From NCBI GenBank assembly GCA_018823745.1, contig JAHJHR010000012.1, positions 496,001-560,000 of the forward strand: DNA of 64,000 nt. The letters are read 5' to 3'. Both the position numbers and the translations under genes were made by a program. This stretch comes from Alphaproteobacteria bacterium. Its GTDB lineage: Bacteria > Pseudomonadota > Alphaproteobacteria > Oceanibaculales > Oceanibaculaceae. Positions 57,405 to 64,000 of this stretch are shown here, piece by piece. A model generated the notes under the pieces. The model was given only the letters and a program-made list of their open reading frames with translations, was not told the origin of the DNA and did no database searches. Position 1 is the stretch's first letter; the number at the start of each line of letters is the position of its first letter.

Positions 57405-57521
57405 CTGATCGAGCCTGATTCGCCTGCGGGCCGCATTCCACGGCAATGGCGGCGATTATTCGCCTAAGCGGGCGGCGGAATGCAAGCCGTGTGATGGAAG
57501 GGAGCGTTTCGCGATGAACCC
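57405..57521 (-). other. Gap between the DUF3576 gene and leuS
   Basis: 117 bases holding no gene. A 7-base inverted repeat (GCATTCC at 57433-57439, GGAATGC at 57477-57483) encloses GC-rich sequence and might form a weak hairpin at the 3' end of the DUF3576 transcript. No T-tract is present. Confidence 0.3.
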
Positions 57522-58082
57522 TTAACGCTGCGCGCTGGCCACGCGCAGCTGCCGCGCCCGGGTCAGGATGGTGTTTTCCAGATCGCTGCCCATGCCCGGA
57601 TCGACCGGCACATCGACCCACTGGCCGGTATTGGCCCGGCGCTGGCGGAAGATCGAGGCCCGCACGCCGTCGGCGCGCAAGGTGCGGTCGAGGATATACA
57701 GGTTGATCTTGTAGCGCTCCGCCTGGTTTTCCGGCGGCGAGTACCAGTCGGTGATGATGACGCCGCCGAACGGATCGGCCGAGGCGACCGGCATGAAGGA
57801 GACCGTGTCCAGCGAGGCGCGCCACAGGAAGGCGTTCACGCCGATGCCGCTGCCGCCCCCGGCCTTGTCCTCGTCATCGCCGCCCAGGATGCTGAGGCCG
57901 CCCGGGCCGAGCAGGCCGGGATCTTCCTGGCCGAAAATGCTGGTCTGGGTCGCACCCGGACGCATGGTCGGATATTCATAGCGTGTGTCCGAACCGCTGG
58001 AGCAGGACGCCAGCACCGCCACGAGCAGGGCGGGGAGAAGGAACCGCATCATCATTTTTGGGCCGGACACAGGCATTTCCAT
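57522..58082 (-). CDS. DUF3576 lipoprotein
   Basis: Envelope lipoprotein of up to 186 residues. A hydrophobic signal ends in lipobox VLASC (Cys27). A Gly/Asp-rich linker follows, then the DUF3576 domain: GIGVNAFLWRASLDTVSFMPVASADPFGGVIITDWYSPPENQAERYKINLYIL. The family is conserved upstream of leuS in alphaproteobacteria, and its function is unknown. The start is uncertain: ATG at 58082 or a cluster of ATGs at about 58055 (MMMRFLL), the latter giving a more compact signal peptide. Confidence 0.86.
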   Translation of the reverse strand: MEMPVSGPKMMMRFLLPALLVAVLASCSSGSDTRYEYPTMRPGATQTSIFGQEDPGLLGPGGLSILGGDDEDKAGGGSGIGVNAFLWRASLDTVSFMPVASADPFGGVIITDWYSPPENQAERYKINLYILDRTLRADGVRASIFRQRRANTGQWVDVPVDPGMGSDLENTILTRARQLRVASAQR

Positions 58083-58435
58083 TCTAAGGACGCTATAAGA
58101 AATCAGTTCATACCTAATCTTAATGCCTCAATTGGGTCAAGCTTGAGGCGGCCTTTCCGCGCAAGCTTTATGCGCAGAGTGAACACGTATACGCTAAGCA
58201 CTTGACCTATAGACATTCATTTCAGCGCCCCCGGTTGTGTCTTTTGGGCAACATCATGGCGCAATTGTCACGGCGATGAGGCGAGTTTGATTGACTACGC
58301 CGGCTCCATGGGTAGCCTGCTGTCAGTCCATACGGGAAGCAGGCGTTGTTCTGCGGGCACCGGAGGGCAGGCGCGGGGGGAGGTCCTTCGCGTTTGTGTG
58401 TGAGGCAAAACCTAATTTTAAGTAGGGGGCACCAA
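58083..58435 (+). promoter_or_regulatory. Long leader region upstream of the porin gene
   Basis: 353 non-coding bases between the divergent DUF3576 gene and the porin. The left half is AT-richer than the surroundings and contains candidate -35 elements (CTTGACC at about 58201, TTGACT at about 58291). GGGGG lies six to ten bases before the porin ATG. I could not fix the transcription start. A long 5' untranslated region or a small RNA is possible. Confidence 0.4.
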
Positions 58436-59509
58436 ATGAAGAAGATTCTCCTCGGTTCGACCGCTCTCGTCGCTGCTGGCCTTCTGGCCCAGCCGGCGTT
58501 CGCTGCGGACCCGATCCAGCTGCAGGTGAAGGGTTACTATCAGAACCTCGTCACCTATTCGGACGTCAGCGACGCTCCGGCCGGCACGAACTACAAGGAC
58601 TTCCAGTTCCGCCATGAGGGCGAAGTCCATTTCATGGGCAAGACCAAGCTCGATAACGGCCTGACCGTCGGTTTCGACGCTCAGCTCGAAATCGTCAACG
58701 TCGGCCTGTCGGGCGGCCAGCCGCGCGACATGGACGAGACCTACATGTGGCTCGAAGGCGGCTTCGGTAAGCTGCAGCTCGGTGCCGAAAACGGCGCTGC
58801 CTATCTGCTGCACGTCGATGCCCCGTCCTTCGGTCTCGGCTTCGACGACCGTAACTTCGGTCCGGTTGTCCAGACCGGCGGCTTCTCCCGTCCGAACATC
58901 GCTGGCGACACCCCGAAGGGTACCTACTTCACCCCGCGGATCGCTGGCTTCCAGGCTGGCGTCAGCTACAGCCCGAACCTCGACGGTCAGGATCTGTCGG
59001 GCTACGGCTTCGGCGTGATCTCCGTGCCGACCGGTTCGGTTGAGGACATCTATGCCCTCGGCCTGAACTACACCGGCAAGTTCGGCGATTTCGGCCTGCG
59101 CGCTTCGGCTGGCTACGAGACCGGCGATGTCGTCGGCGGTGGTCAGGATCCGGAGACCTGGGCCCTGGGCCTGAGCGTTGCTTTCGGCGGCTTCACCGTC
59201 GGCGGCGCGTACAGCGACTCCGAGAACTACAACAGCGGTTCCGTGTCCCCGGGTGCTGACGGCAACGTCTACAGCCTCGGCCTGTCCTACCAGACCGGTC
59301 CGTGGGGCATCAGCGGCGTCTACCAGAACACCGACTTCGACGTTGCTGGCGTGACCACTGCCAACAGCTCGGACGAGTATGAGCTGGCCGCCATGTACCA
59401 GGCTGGCCCTGGCATCCAGTTCCGCGGCGGTATCACCTACACCGATACCGACCTGGGCACTGTTGCCGACACCACCACTGTGTTCGTCGGCACCTTCCTG
59501 TCCTTCTAA
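58436..59509 (+). CDS. Outer-membrane porin
   Basis: General porin of 357 residues. The signal peptide MKKILLGSTALVAAGLLAQP ends AFA-A at residue 23. The mature protein is a series of amphipathic beta strands with Gly/Asn/Asp-rich loops, beginning LQVKGYYQNLVTYSD and ending with a C-terminal Phe (TTTVFVGTFLSF), the outer-membrane insertion signal. It resembles Gram-negative porin family 4 proteins of Rhodospirillales. Codon use is strikingly biased to GCT, GGT, CTC and GTC, unlike its neighbours, which suggests very high expression. GGGGG precedes the ATG at 58436. Confidence 0.92.
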   Translation: MKKILLGSTALVAAGLLAQPAFAADPIQLQVKGYYQNLVTYSDVSDAPAGTNYKDFQFRHEGEVHFMGKTKLDNGLTVGFDAQLEIVNVGLSGGQPRDMDETYMWLEGGFGKLQLGAENGAAYLLHVDAPSFGLGFDDRNFGPVVQTGGFSRPNIAGDTPKGTYFTPRIAGFQAGVSYSPNLDGQDLSGYGFGVISVPTGSVEDIYALGLNYTGKFGDFGLRASAGYETGDVVGGGQDPETWALGLSVAFGGFTVGGAYSDSENYNSGSVSPGADGNVYSLGLSYQTGPWGISGVYQNTDFDVAGVTTANSSDEYELAAMYQAGPGIQFRGGITYTDTDLGTVADTTTVFVGTFLSF

Positions 59510-59539
59510 GGTCAGGCAAGTCCCGACACATTGTGTCGG

Positions 59540-59574
59540 AAAGGGCGCGGCTTCGGCCGCGCCCTTTTCTTTTT
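59540..59574 (+). terminator. Strong intrinsic terminator of the porin gene
   Basis: A 12-base perfect stem (AAAGGGCGCGGC paired with GCCGCGCCCTTT) is capped by the stable tetraloop TTCG and followed by TCTTTTT. A smaller perfect hairpin (CCGACACA, T, TGTGTCGG) lies just upstream at 59523-59539. Confidence 0.93.
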
Positions 59575-59650
59575 GGGGGCTTTTCAGCCGGCCTCTTTCC
59601 GCCGATCATCGCATTGAGCGATCCCCGAACCGGAACAGCGCCGCACGATC

Positions 59651-60490
59651 ATGGGCCAGTTGATCTGGCTCGCCTCCTACCCCAAATCGGGGAATACCTG
59701 GATGCGGGCCTTCCTGCATAATCTGTTCCGCAATCCGCCGCGTCCGGCGCGGATCAACGAACTCGACCAGTTCTGCCTCGGCGAATCCAAGCCGCAATGG
59801 TACCTGCCCTATACCGGCGGGCGCCCGACGCAGGAGATGAGCCTGGCGGAGATCATGGCGCTGCGCCCCCGCGTCCAGCAGGACATGACCCGCGCCTTCC
59901 CCGATTCGGTCTTCGTGAAGACGCATAATTTCCTCGGCGAATCGCATGGCCATCCGCTGGTGAATTTCAGGGTGACAGCCGGGGCGATCTATATCGTGCG
60001 CAACCCGCTGGATGTGACCGTCTCGGCCGCCGATCATTTCGGCCTGTCAATCGACGCTGCCATCGATTTCATGGCGAAGGAGGGGGCCACCACCGGCAAT
60101 GATTCGCGCAATGTGCCGGAAGTGCTGGGCAGCTGGTCGACGCATGTGCGCAGCTGGACACAGCAGCCGCATCCCGGCCTGCTGGTGCTGCGCTATGAGG
60201 ATATGCTGGCCAAGCCCCGGGCGGCCTTCGCCCAGGTGACCGATTTCCTGCGCCTGCCGCGCGACAAGGCCCGGCTGGACAAGGCGATCCGCTTTTCCTC
60301 CTTCAAGGAACTCTCGACCCAGGAGGAAACCGGCGGTTTCAACGAACGCAGCGTGAATTCGAAGAGCTTCTTCCGGGCCGGAAAGCGCGATCAGTGGCGC
60401 GACGCCCTGACGCCGGCGCAGATCCAGCGCATCACCAGCCTGCACCGCGAACAGATGACACGCTTCAACTATGTCCCGGCCGATCTGTAG
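59651..60490 (+). CDS. Sulfotransferase family protein
   Basis: Transfers a sulfuryl group from PAPS to an unknown acceptor. The 279-residue protein has the 5'-phosphosulfate loop YPKSGNTW (residues 10-17) and the 3'-phosphate motif YIVRNPLDVTVS (Arg117, Ser125). VFVKTHNF near 88 supplies the usual catalytic Lys-Thr-His. No PAPS synthesis genes are nearby. It ends 3 bases from the convergent hydroxylase gene. The acceptor cannot be told from sequence. Confidence 0.88.
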   Translation: MGQLIWLASYPKSGNTWMRAFLHNLFRNPPRPARINELDQFCLGESKPQWYLPYTGGRPTQEMSLAEIMALRPRVQQDMTRAFPDSVFVKTHNFLGESHGHPLVNFRVTAGAIYIVRNPLDVTVSAADHFGLSIDAAIDFMAKEGATTGNDSRNVPEVLGSWSTHVRSWTQQPHPGLLVLRYEDMLAKPRAAFAQVTDFLRLPRDKARLDKAIRFSSFKELSTQEETGGFNERSVNSKSFFRAGKRDQWRDALTPAQIQRITSLHREQMTRFNYVPADL

Positions 60491-60493
60491 CGG

Positions 60494-61159
60494 CTAATTC
60501 TCGACCCACATGCGCAGCGTGTTCTGGTGAATGCGCCCGAAGCGCTCCAGATAGGGGCTGTCCGGCAATTCGCGGGCCAGGTCGCGGCGCAGCCGGTCCA
60601 TCTCATAGGCCATTTCGCGCTGCAACGGGTCACGGATGAAGGATTGCGCCCAGCCGATGGCCGCCAGCCGCACGCCGCTGCGCACCGGCTCGACGCGGTG
60701 CAGCACCAGCGACGGATAGACGACGACGGTGCCGGCCGGCTCCTTGCAGAAATGCTCGCCATAGGGCGTGACCATCACCAGCTCGCCGCCCTCATAAGTC
60801 GAGGGATCGGCCAGGAAGACGGTGAAGGAGACATCGGAGCGCACGGCGCGGTCCTGTGACGGGCCGATCAGCGCGGCATCGATATGCTCGCCATACTGCA
60901 TGCCGGTCTCATACCGGTTGAACACCATATGCAGCTTGCGCGGCTGGGCATACATGGTGAAACCGTCGGTGCGCATCAGCCCGTTGGTGACGAGCTGGAG
61001 CAATTGCGGTAATTGCTGGCCGGTCTGGTCGGATTGCAGATTTTTTTTCAGGCTTTTCTTGCCGGTCAGGCTGCCGTCTCGGAACTGCGTGCGGTTCAGC
61101 TCGATACGCAGCTTGGCGATTTCCTCGCGGCTCAGCACATCCGGGATCTTCAGCAGCAT
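60494..61159 (-). CDS. Fe(II)/2-oxoglutarate-dependent PKHD-type hydroxylase
   Basis: Non-haem iron dioxygenase of the PiuC/YbiX type, 221 residues. The iron ligands are His92 and Asp94 (in YGEHIDAALIG) and His154 (in LVLHRVEPVRSG); Arg164 would bind 2-oxoglutarate. FLADPSTYEGGELVMV near 115-130 and the C-terminal FGRIHQNTLRMWVEN match the family. In gammaproteobacteria such genes lie by TonB receptors for iron; here none is seen. It is convergent with the sulfotransferase. The hydroxylated substrate is unknown. Confidence 0.9.
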   Translation of the reverse strand: MLLKIPDVLSREEIAKLRIELNRTQFRDGSLTGKKSLKKNLQSDQTGQQLPQLLQLVTNGLMRTDGFTMYAQPRKLHMVFNRYETGMQYGEHIDAALIGPSQDRAVRSDVSFTVFLADPSTYEGGELVMVTPYGEHFCKEPAGTVVVYPSLVLHRVEPVRSGVRLAAIGWAQSFIRDPLQREMAYEMDRLRRDLARELPDSPYLERFGRIHQNTLRMWVEN

Positions 61160-61264
61160 CTGGCTCGTTCCTTAAACTAAATCCGCCCAGACCTATGCAA
61201 GCCGGGCAGCCAAGGCTAGCGTTGTTTGCCGCGAAACTCCACCACCCAGGACCGGAGACGATCC

Positions 61265-62002
61265 ATGCCCCTTACCCCCGCATCCGAGAGCCTGACCCAG
61301 GCCATCCGCGAGAATATCGAGGCGATCCACGCGGCCATATCCAAGGAGGCGCGCGCCGTGCGCCGCGCCCCGACCGATATCCGCCTGATTGCCGTCAGCA
61401 AGGCACAGCCGGCCGACCGCATCGCCGCCGCGCTGGCTGCCGGTCAGCGTGTCTTTGGCGAGAACCGGGTGCAGGAGGCGGAAGCGCGCTGGGCCGGCCT
61501 GCGCGAGGATTATCCCGATCTCGAACTCCATCTGATCGGCCCGCTGCAAAGCAACAAGGTGCGCGAGGCGGTGGCGCTGTTCGACGTGATCGAAAGCCTG
61601 GACCGCCCGAAACTGGCCGAGGCGCTGGCAAAGGAGATGGAGAAGACCGGCCGGTCGCTGCCCTGCTATGTCCAGGTGAATACCGGCGAGGAAGAGCAGA
61701 AGGCAGGAATCCTGCCGGAGGCGGCGGATGCCTTCATCGCTCAAGCAAAGGGGTTGGGCCTCGATATCATCGGGCTGATGTGCATTCCGCCTGTCGAGGA
61801 AGAACCGGGGCTGCATTTCGGCTTGCTGCGCGAGATTGCCCGGCGCAACGGTCTGACCCGGCTGAGCATGGGCATGAGCGCGGATTACCAGGCGGCCATA
61901 GCCTTCGGCGCTACCGACATCCGGGTCGGCACGGCCATATTCGGGCTGCGCGGCGACTGGAAGGAGATTATCGCCAAGGAAAGCGGGACTGATTCTGCCT
62001 AA
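61265..62002 (+). CDS. YggS family pyridoxal phosphate homeostasis protein
   Basis: PLP-binding protein involved in vitamin B6 and amino-acid homeostasis. The 245-residue TIM barrel carries the PLP-Lys in IRLIAVSKAQPADRI (Lys near residue 46), the GENRVQEAEARW block near 68, HLIGPLQSNKVREAV near 90, and the C-terminal LSMGMSADYQAAIAFGATDIRVGTAIFG. The start at 61265 lies just before the variable N-terminus. It overlaps the end of the convergent L,D-transpeptidase gene by 4 bases. Confidence 0.94.
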   Translation: MPLTPASESLTQAIRENIEAIHAAISKEARAVRRAPTDIRLIAVSKAQPADRIAAALAAGQRVFGENRVQEAEARWAGLREDYPDLELHLIGPLQSNKVREAVALFDVIESLDRPKLAEALAKEMEKTGRSLPCYVQVNTGEEEQKAGILPEAADAFIAQAKGLGLDIIGLMCIPPVEEEPGLHFGLLREIARRNGLTRLSMGMSADYQAAIAFGATDIRVGTAIFGLRGDWKEIIAKESGTDSA

Positions 62003-62526
62003 TCGGCCCGCCGGATAATCATCCGGCTTTCCGGCCCGCAGAGGCGCAGGACCGCCAGCAGATCCGCCTCGGCCAGGGCGACGCAGCCCTCGGTCGGCAG
62101 ATAGCCGTCGCGGGCGATGTGCAGGAAGATCGCACTGCCTGATCCGGGCTGCACCGGATCGTCGTTATAGCCCAGCTCCACCACCAGATCGTAGACCGCG
62201 TCCTGCCGCCACATTTCCTCATGGCTGGCCGGATAAGGCAGCGTTACCAGCCGGTTATAGGCCGAATCGGCCGGAGCATCGCACCAGCCATGCTGCGGCG
62301 TCAGCGGAACCGAAACCAGGCCGGTTTCCGGTGTTGGCAGACGGTCCGGGCGATAGAACAGCCGGCGCAGCGGCCAGATGCCCAGCGGCGTGCCGCCATC
62401 GCCCTCGCGCTTCTCCGTGGCGCGGATCAGCCCGGCGCGGCCGAGCGCACAGGGGAAAACGGCATCCCCCACCATCAGCCGGCCGCTGGTCGCGCCGCTG
62501 TCTGCGGTGACAACAAGGTCACTCAT
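61999..62526 (-). CDS. L,D-transpeptidase (YkuD) domain protein
   Basis: Predicted peptidoglycan cross-linking or tethering enzyme, 175 residues. The catalytic signature is HIARDGYLPTEGCVAL, with His136 and nucleophile Cys148. TPLGIWPLRRLFYRPDR near 46-62 is typical of the YkuD-like group common in alphaproteobacteria. No signal peptide or membrane segment is visible, so export to the periplasm is unexplained. Convergent with the YggS-type gene. Confidence 0.88.
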   Translation of the reverse strand: MSDLVVTADSGATSGRLMVGDAVFPCALGRAGLIRATEKREGDGGTPLGIWPLRRLFYRPDRLPTPETGLVSVPLTPQHGWCDAPADSAYNRLVTLPYPASHEEMWRQDAVYDLVVELGYNDDPVQPGSGSAIFLHIARDGYLPTEGCVALAEADLLAVLRLCGPESRMIIRRAD

Positions 62527-62546
62527 GATTGAAACTTCCGATCCGG

Positions 62547-63464
62547 TCAGCTGTCGTCACGGCGCGATATGCCGTTGCGGGCCCGCACCATCTCCTCATA
62601 TTTGCTCAAGGCATCATGCATCATCGAGGGCACGACCGGGGCATCGCTCTGTCTTGTGGCGGCCGCCGGTTTAACGGCAGCCTGGGGGGGAGGCTGGGTT
62701 TTCAGCGAGTCCGGCACGGAGAAGCTGGCAACAATCCCCGGTGCATCAGCGGCAAAGACGGGGGCTGCCGGCCGGGAGAGCGGTGCGGTCGACGGCGGTG
62801 TCGCCCCGCTCATCTTGCGTTCACTGGCGGCGATGAAGGCGGAGAGACGGTCGCCCTGGCGCTGGTTCAGGGCAACAGCCGGCTCGGGGGCGCTCGCGGG
62901 CGGGTTAGCCGGGGGGCTTGCGGGGGTGTTCGGGGCGCTGTCAGCCAGCGCAGGCACGGTTTGCGCCGTCGCCTGCTGTGGTACTGCCTGTGCCGGGGCG
63001 TCCGGCGTGTCGGAGCTGAACAGCGCCATGACAGTCTTGTCCAGGTTTTCGCCGTTGATCTGCTCGATCACCGCCTTGGAGGCGGCGGCGAGCAGGCCGA
63101 TCGGTCCGCCGATCAGGGCGGCACCCATGACCTGCACATCGGGGCGGATCGTATCGCCGGTGAGGTTCCGGTAAACCGTTGCAACGCCGGGAATGTGCTG
63201 CAACGGGTTGATCAGGTCGAGAAAATCGAAGAAAGAGAGCCCCGGTTTCTCCTGCGCCGCCGCCATGGCGCCGACTTCCGCATTATTCTCCGGAGAGAAT
63301 GAGAAAGCGTCGTCTGACCGGTGTGAGGCACCCATGCTCGGGGCAGGAGCAGGGGCGGGGATGGTCAGATGCGTCGCTCCCTTAGGGGCGGATTCATCGG
63401 CGGCCGGATAATAACCGGACGGCGGATACAGGGAGGTCGTAGAAACCGAGGGCATAGTGGACAT
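62547..63464 (-). CDS. Hypothetical Pro/Ala-rich protein with conserved central helix region
   Basis: I do not recognise a named family. The 305-residue protein is disordered at both ends and rich in Pro, Ala and Ser (about 1-70 and 150-290). A central ordered part, FFDFLDLINPLQHIPGVATVYRNLTGDTIRPDVQVMGAALIGGPIGLLAAASKAVIEQING (about 77-139), holds a possible membrane-associated hairpin (GAALIGGPIGLLAAA). The C-terminus has a short charged helix (ALSKYEEMVRARN). Similar NPLQHIP-containing proteins appear in related bacteria from memory. It lies 20 bases upstream of the L,D-transpeptidase gene on the same strand. Confidence 0.75.
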   Translation of the reverse strand: MSTMPSVSTTSLYPPSGYYPAADESAPKGATHLTIPAPAPAPSMGASHRSDDAFSFSPENNAEVGAMAAAQEKPGLSFFDFLDLINPLQHIPGVATVYRNLTGDTIRPDVQVMGAALIGGPIGLLAAASKAVIEQINGENLDKTVMALFSSDTPDAPAQAVPQQATAQTVPALADSAPNTPASPPANPPASAPEPAVALNQRQGDRLSAFIAASERKMSGATPPSTAPLSRPAAPVFAADAPGIVASFSVPDSLKTQPPPQAAVKPAAATRQSDAPVVPSMMHDALSKYEEMVRARNGISRRDDS

Positions 63465-63583
63465 GGCAATCCTCTCTTCACCCCTGTTCTACGCAAGCGG
63501 GGTGCCAAGTGGAAAAGCCTTTAAGCAGAAGGGCTTGGAGATAGACAGGCTCCAGGCTCCGCTGCCACCCGGCAAGACCGGTA

Positions 63584-63616
63584 CGGCAGATCGGCACCTG
63601 TGGGCAGAATCTGCCG
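63584..63616 (-). other. Inverted repeat downstream of ribA
   Basis: Arms CGGCAGAT (63584-63591) and ATCTGCCG (63609-63616) lie 7 bases past the ribA stop, with a smaller nested palindrome GGCAGA-A-TCTGCC. It may form a 3' hairpin, but there is no T-tract, so termination is uncertain. Confidence 0.4.
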
Positions 63617-63622
63617 GGGCTT

Positions 63623-64000
63623 CTAGAACAGATGACCGGAGCGCTGCGCCTTGGTTTTCAGATAGGTCTCGTTATGCGGATTGGTCGGGAAGCTGTGCGC
63701 CACACGCTCCACCACCTCGATGCCATGCTGGCCCAGACCCGCGACCTTTTCAGGGTTGTTGGTCAGCAGCCGCACCTGCTGCGCGCCCAGCTGGCGCAGC
63801 ATTTCCGCCGCCGGGGCAAAGGCCCGTTCATCGGCATCGAACCCCAGATGTTCATTGGCATCCACCGTATCCAGCCCCAGATCCTGCAGCTGATAGGCGC
63901 GCAGCTTGTTCACCAGGCCGATATCGCGGCCCTCTTGCGCCAGATAGAGCAGGATGCCGTCGCCTTCCTCGGCCATGGCGCGGATCGCACCGCGCAGCTG
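63623..64000 (-). CDS. ribA: GTP cyclohydrolase II, C-terminal part (cut by window edge)
   Basis: Opens the riboflavin pathway by converting GTP to a diaminopyrimidine phosphate. Only the last 125 residues are in the window; the reading frame continues through the right edge (QLRGAIRA before the first internal Met). The visible GCH2 signature includes LAQEGRDIGLVNKLRAYQLQ, LDTVDANEHLGFDADERAF and VRLLTNNPEKVAGLGQHGIEV. The usual RQEGRGIGL reads AQEGRDIGL here. The zinc-binding cysteines lie upstream, outside the window. Whether a RibB domain is fused cannot be seen. Confidence 0.9.
   Translation of the reverse strand, partial: QLRGAIRAMAEEGDGILLYLAQEGRDIGLVNKLRAYQLQDLGLDTVDANEHLGFDADERAFAPAAEMLRQLGAQQVRLLTNNPEKVAGLGQHGIEVVERVAHSFPTNPHNETYLKTKAQRSGHLF

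Overview
This 64 kb window is chromosomal core sequence from a high-GC alphaproteobacterium, most likely of the Rhodospirillales type (an Oceanibaculum-like relative is possible but cannot be fixed from sequence alone). The evidence is gene order: dnaQ-coaE-maf-ppsR-[gap]-hemE-hemH-hemJ-rho, then mnmE-mnmG-rsmG-parA-parB facing holA-lptE-leuS, plus hisB-hisH-hisA-hisF-hisE and the secB/fxsA/tim44/mltA block. About 67 protein genes are packed closely, often with 1-8 base start/stop overlaps. I see no tRNA, rRNA, CRISPR array, insertion sequence, prophage or recognisable defence island.

Layout. 1-6.6 kb: the 5' end of a DUF2244-type gene, nth, a LysE exporter, a BamE-like lipoprotein, a bactofilin, an EI24 membrane protein, a PfkB (adenosine) kinase coupled to an AmpG-like transporter, and inorganic pyrophosphatase. 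6.7-9.7 kb: phoR-phoU-phoB without the pst transporter. 9.8-14.3 kb: a TRAP transporter operon (dctP-dctQ-dctM) with a UxaA-type sugar-acid dehydratase, preceded by a palindromic operator candidate. 14.4-19.6 kb: hybrid malic enzyme and mutS, divergent. 19.7-24.2 kb: histidine operon with an embedded acetyltransferase. 24.3-27.2 kb: hslV, a secreted phosphodiesterase and hslU. 27.4-33.3 kb: XRE regulator, Smr protein, lutABC lactate oxidation genes, mltA and a Tim44-like protein. 33.4-35.1 kb: fxsA, a histidine phosphatase and secB.

35.1-53.2 kb is the replication-origin domain. The 444-base non-coding gap between ppsR (DUF299) and hemE has the position of the chromosomal origin in Caulobacter and Rickettsia and contains a DnaA box. 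Three parS centromere sites lie at 42.45, 48.89 and 50.86 kb, with the parA-parB genes that act on them at 51.4-53.2 kb. The third parS is written inside the rsmG reading frame. Haem synthesis (hemE, hemH, hemJ), rho and the tRNA-modification pair mnmE/mnmG sit in this early-replicating domain.

53.2-64 kb: holA, lptE, leuS and a DUF3576 lipoprotein run back towards parB. Next come a long leader and a strongly biased porin gene with a UUCG-hairpin terminator, a sulfotransferase facing an iron-dependent hydroxylase, a YggS-type PLP protein facing an L,D-transpeptidase, a proline-rich hypothetical protein, and the 3' part of ribA, which runs off the right edge. I did not find a convincing wholly new system. 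The most informative signals are the oriC/parS architecture, the unusual gene insertions (GDPD between hslV and hslU, lutABC between mltA and smr), the missing pst genes, and the operator candidate ahead of the TRAP operon.
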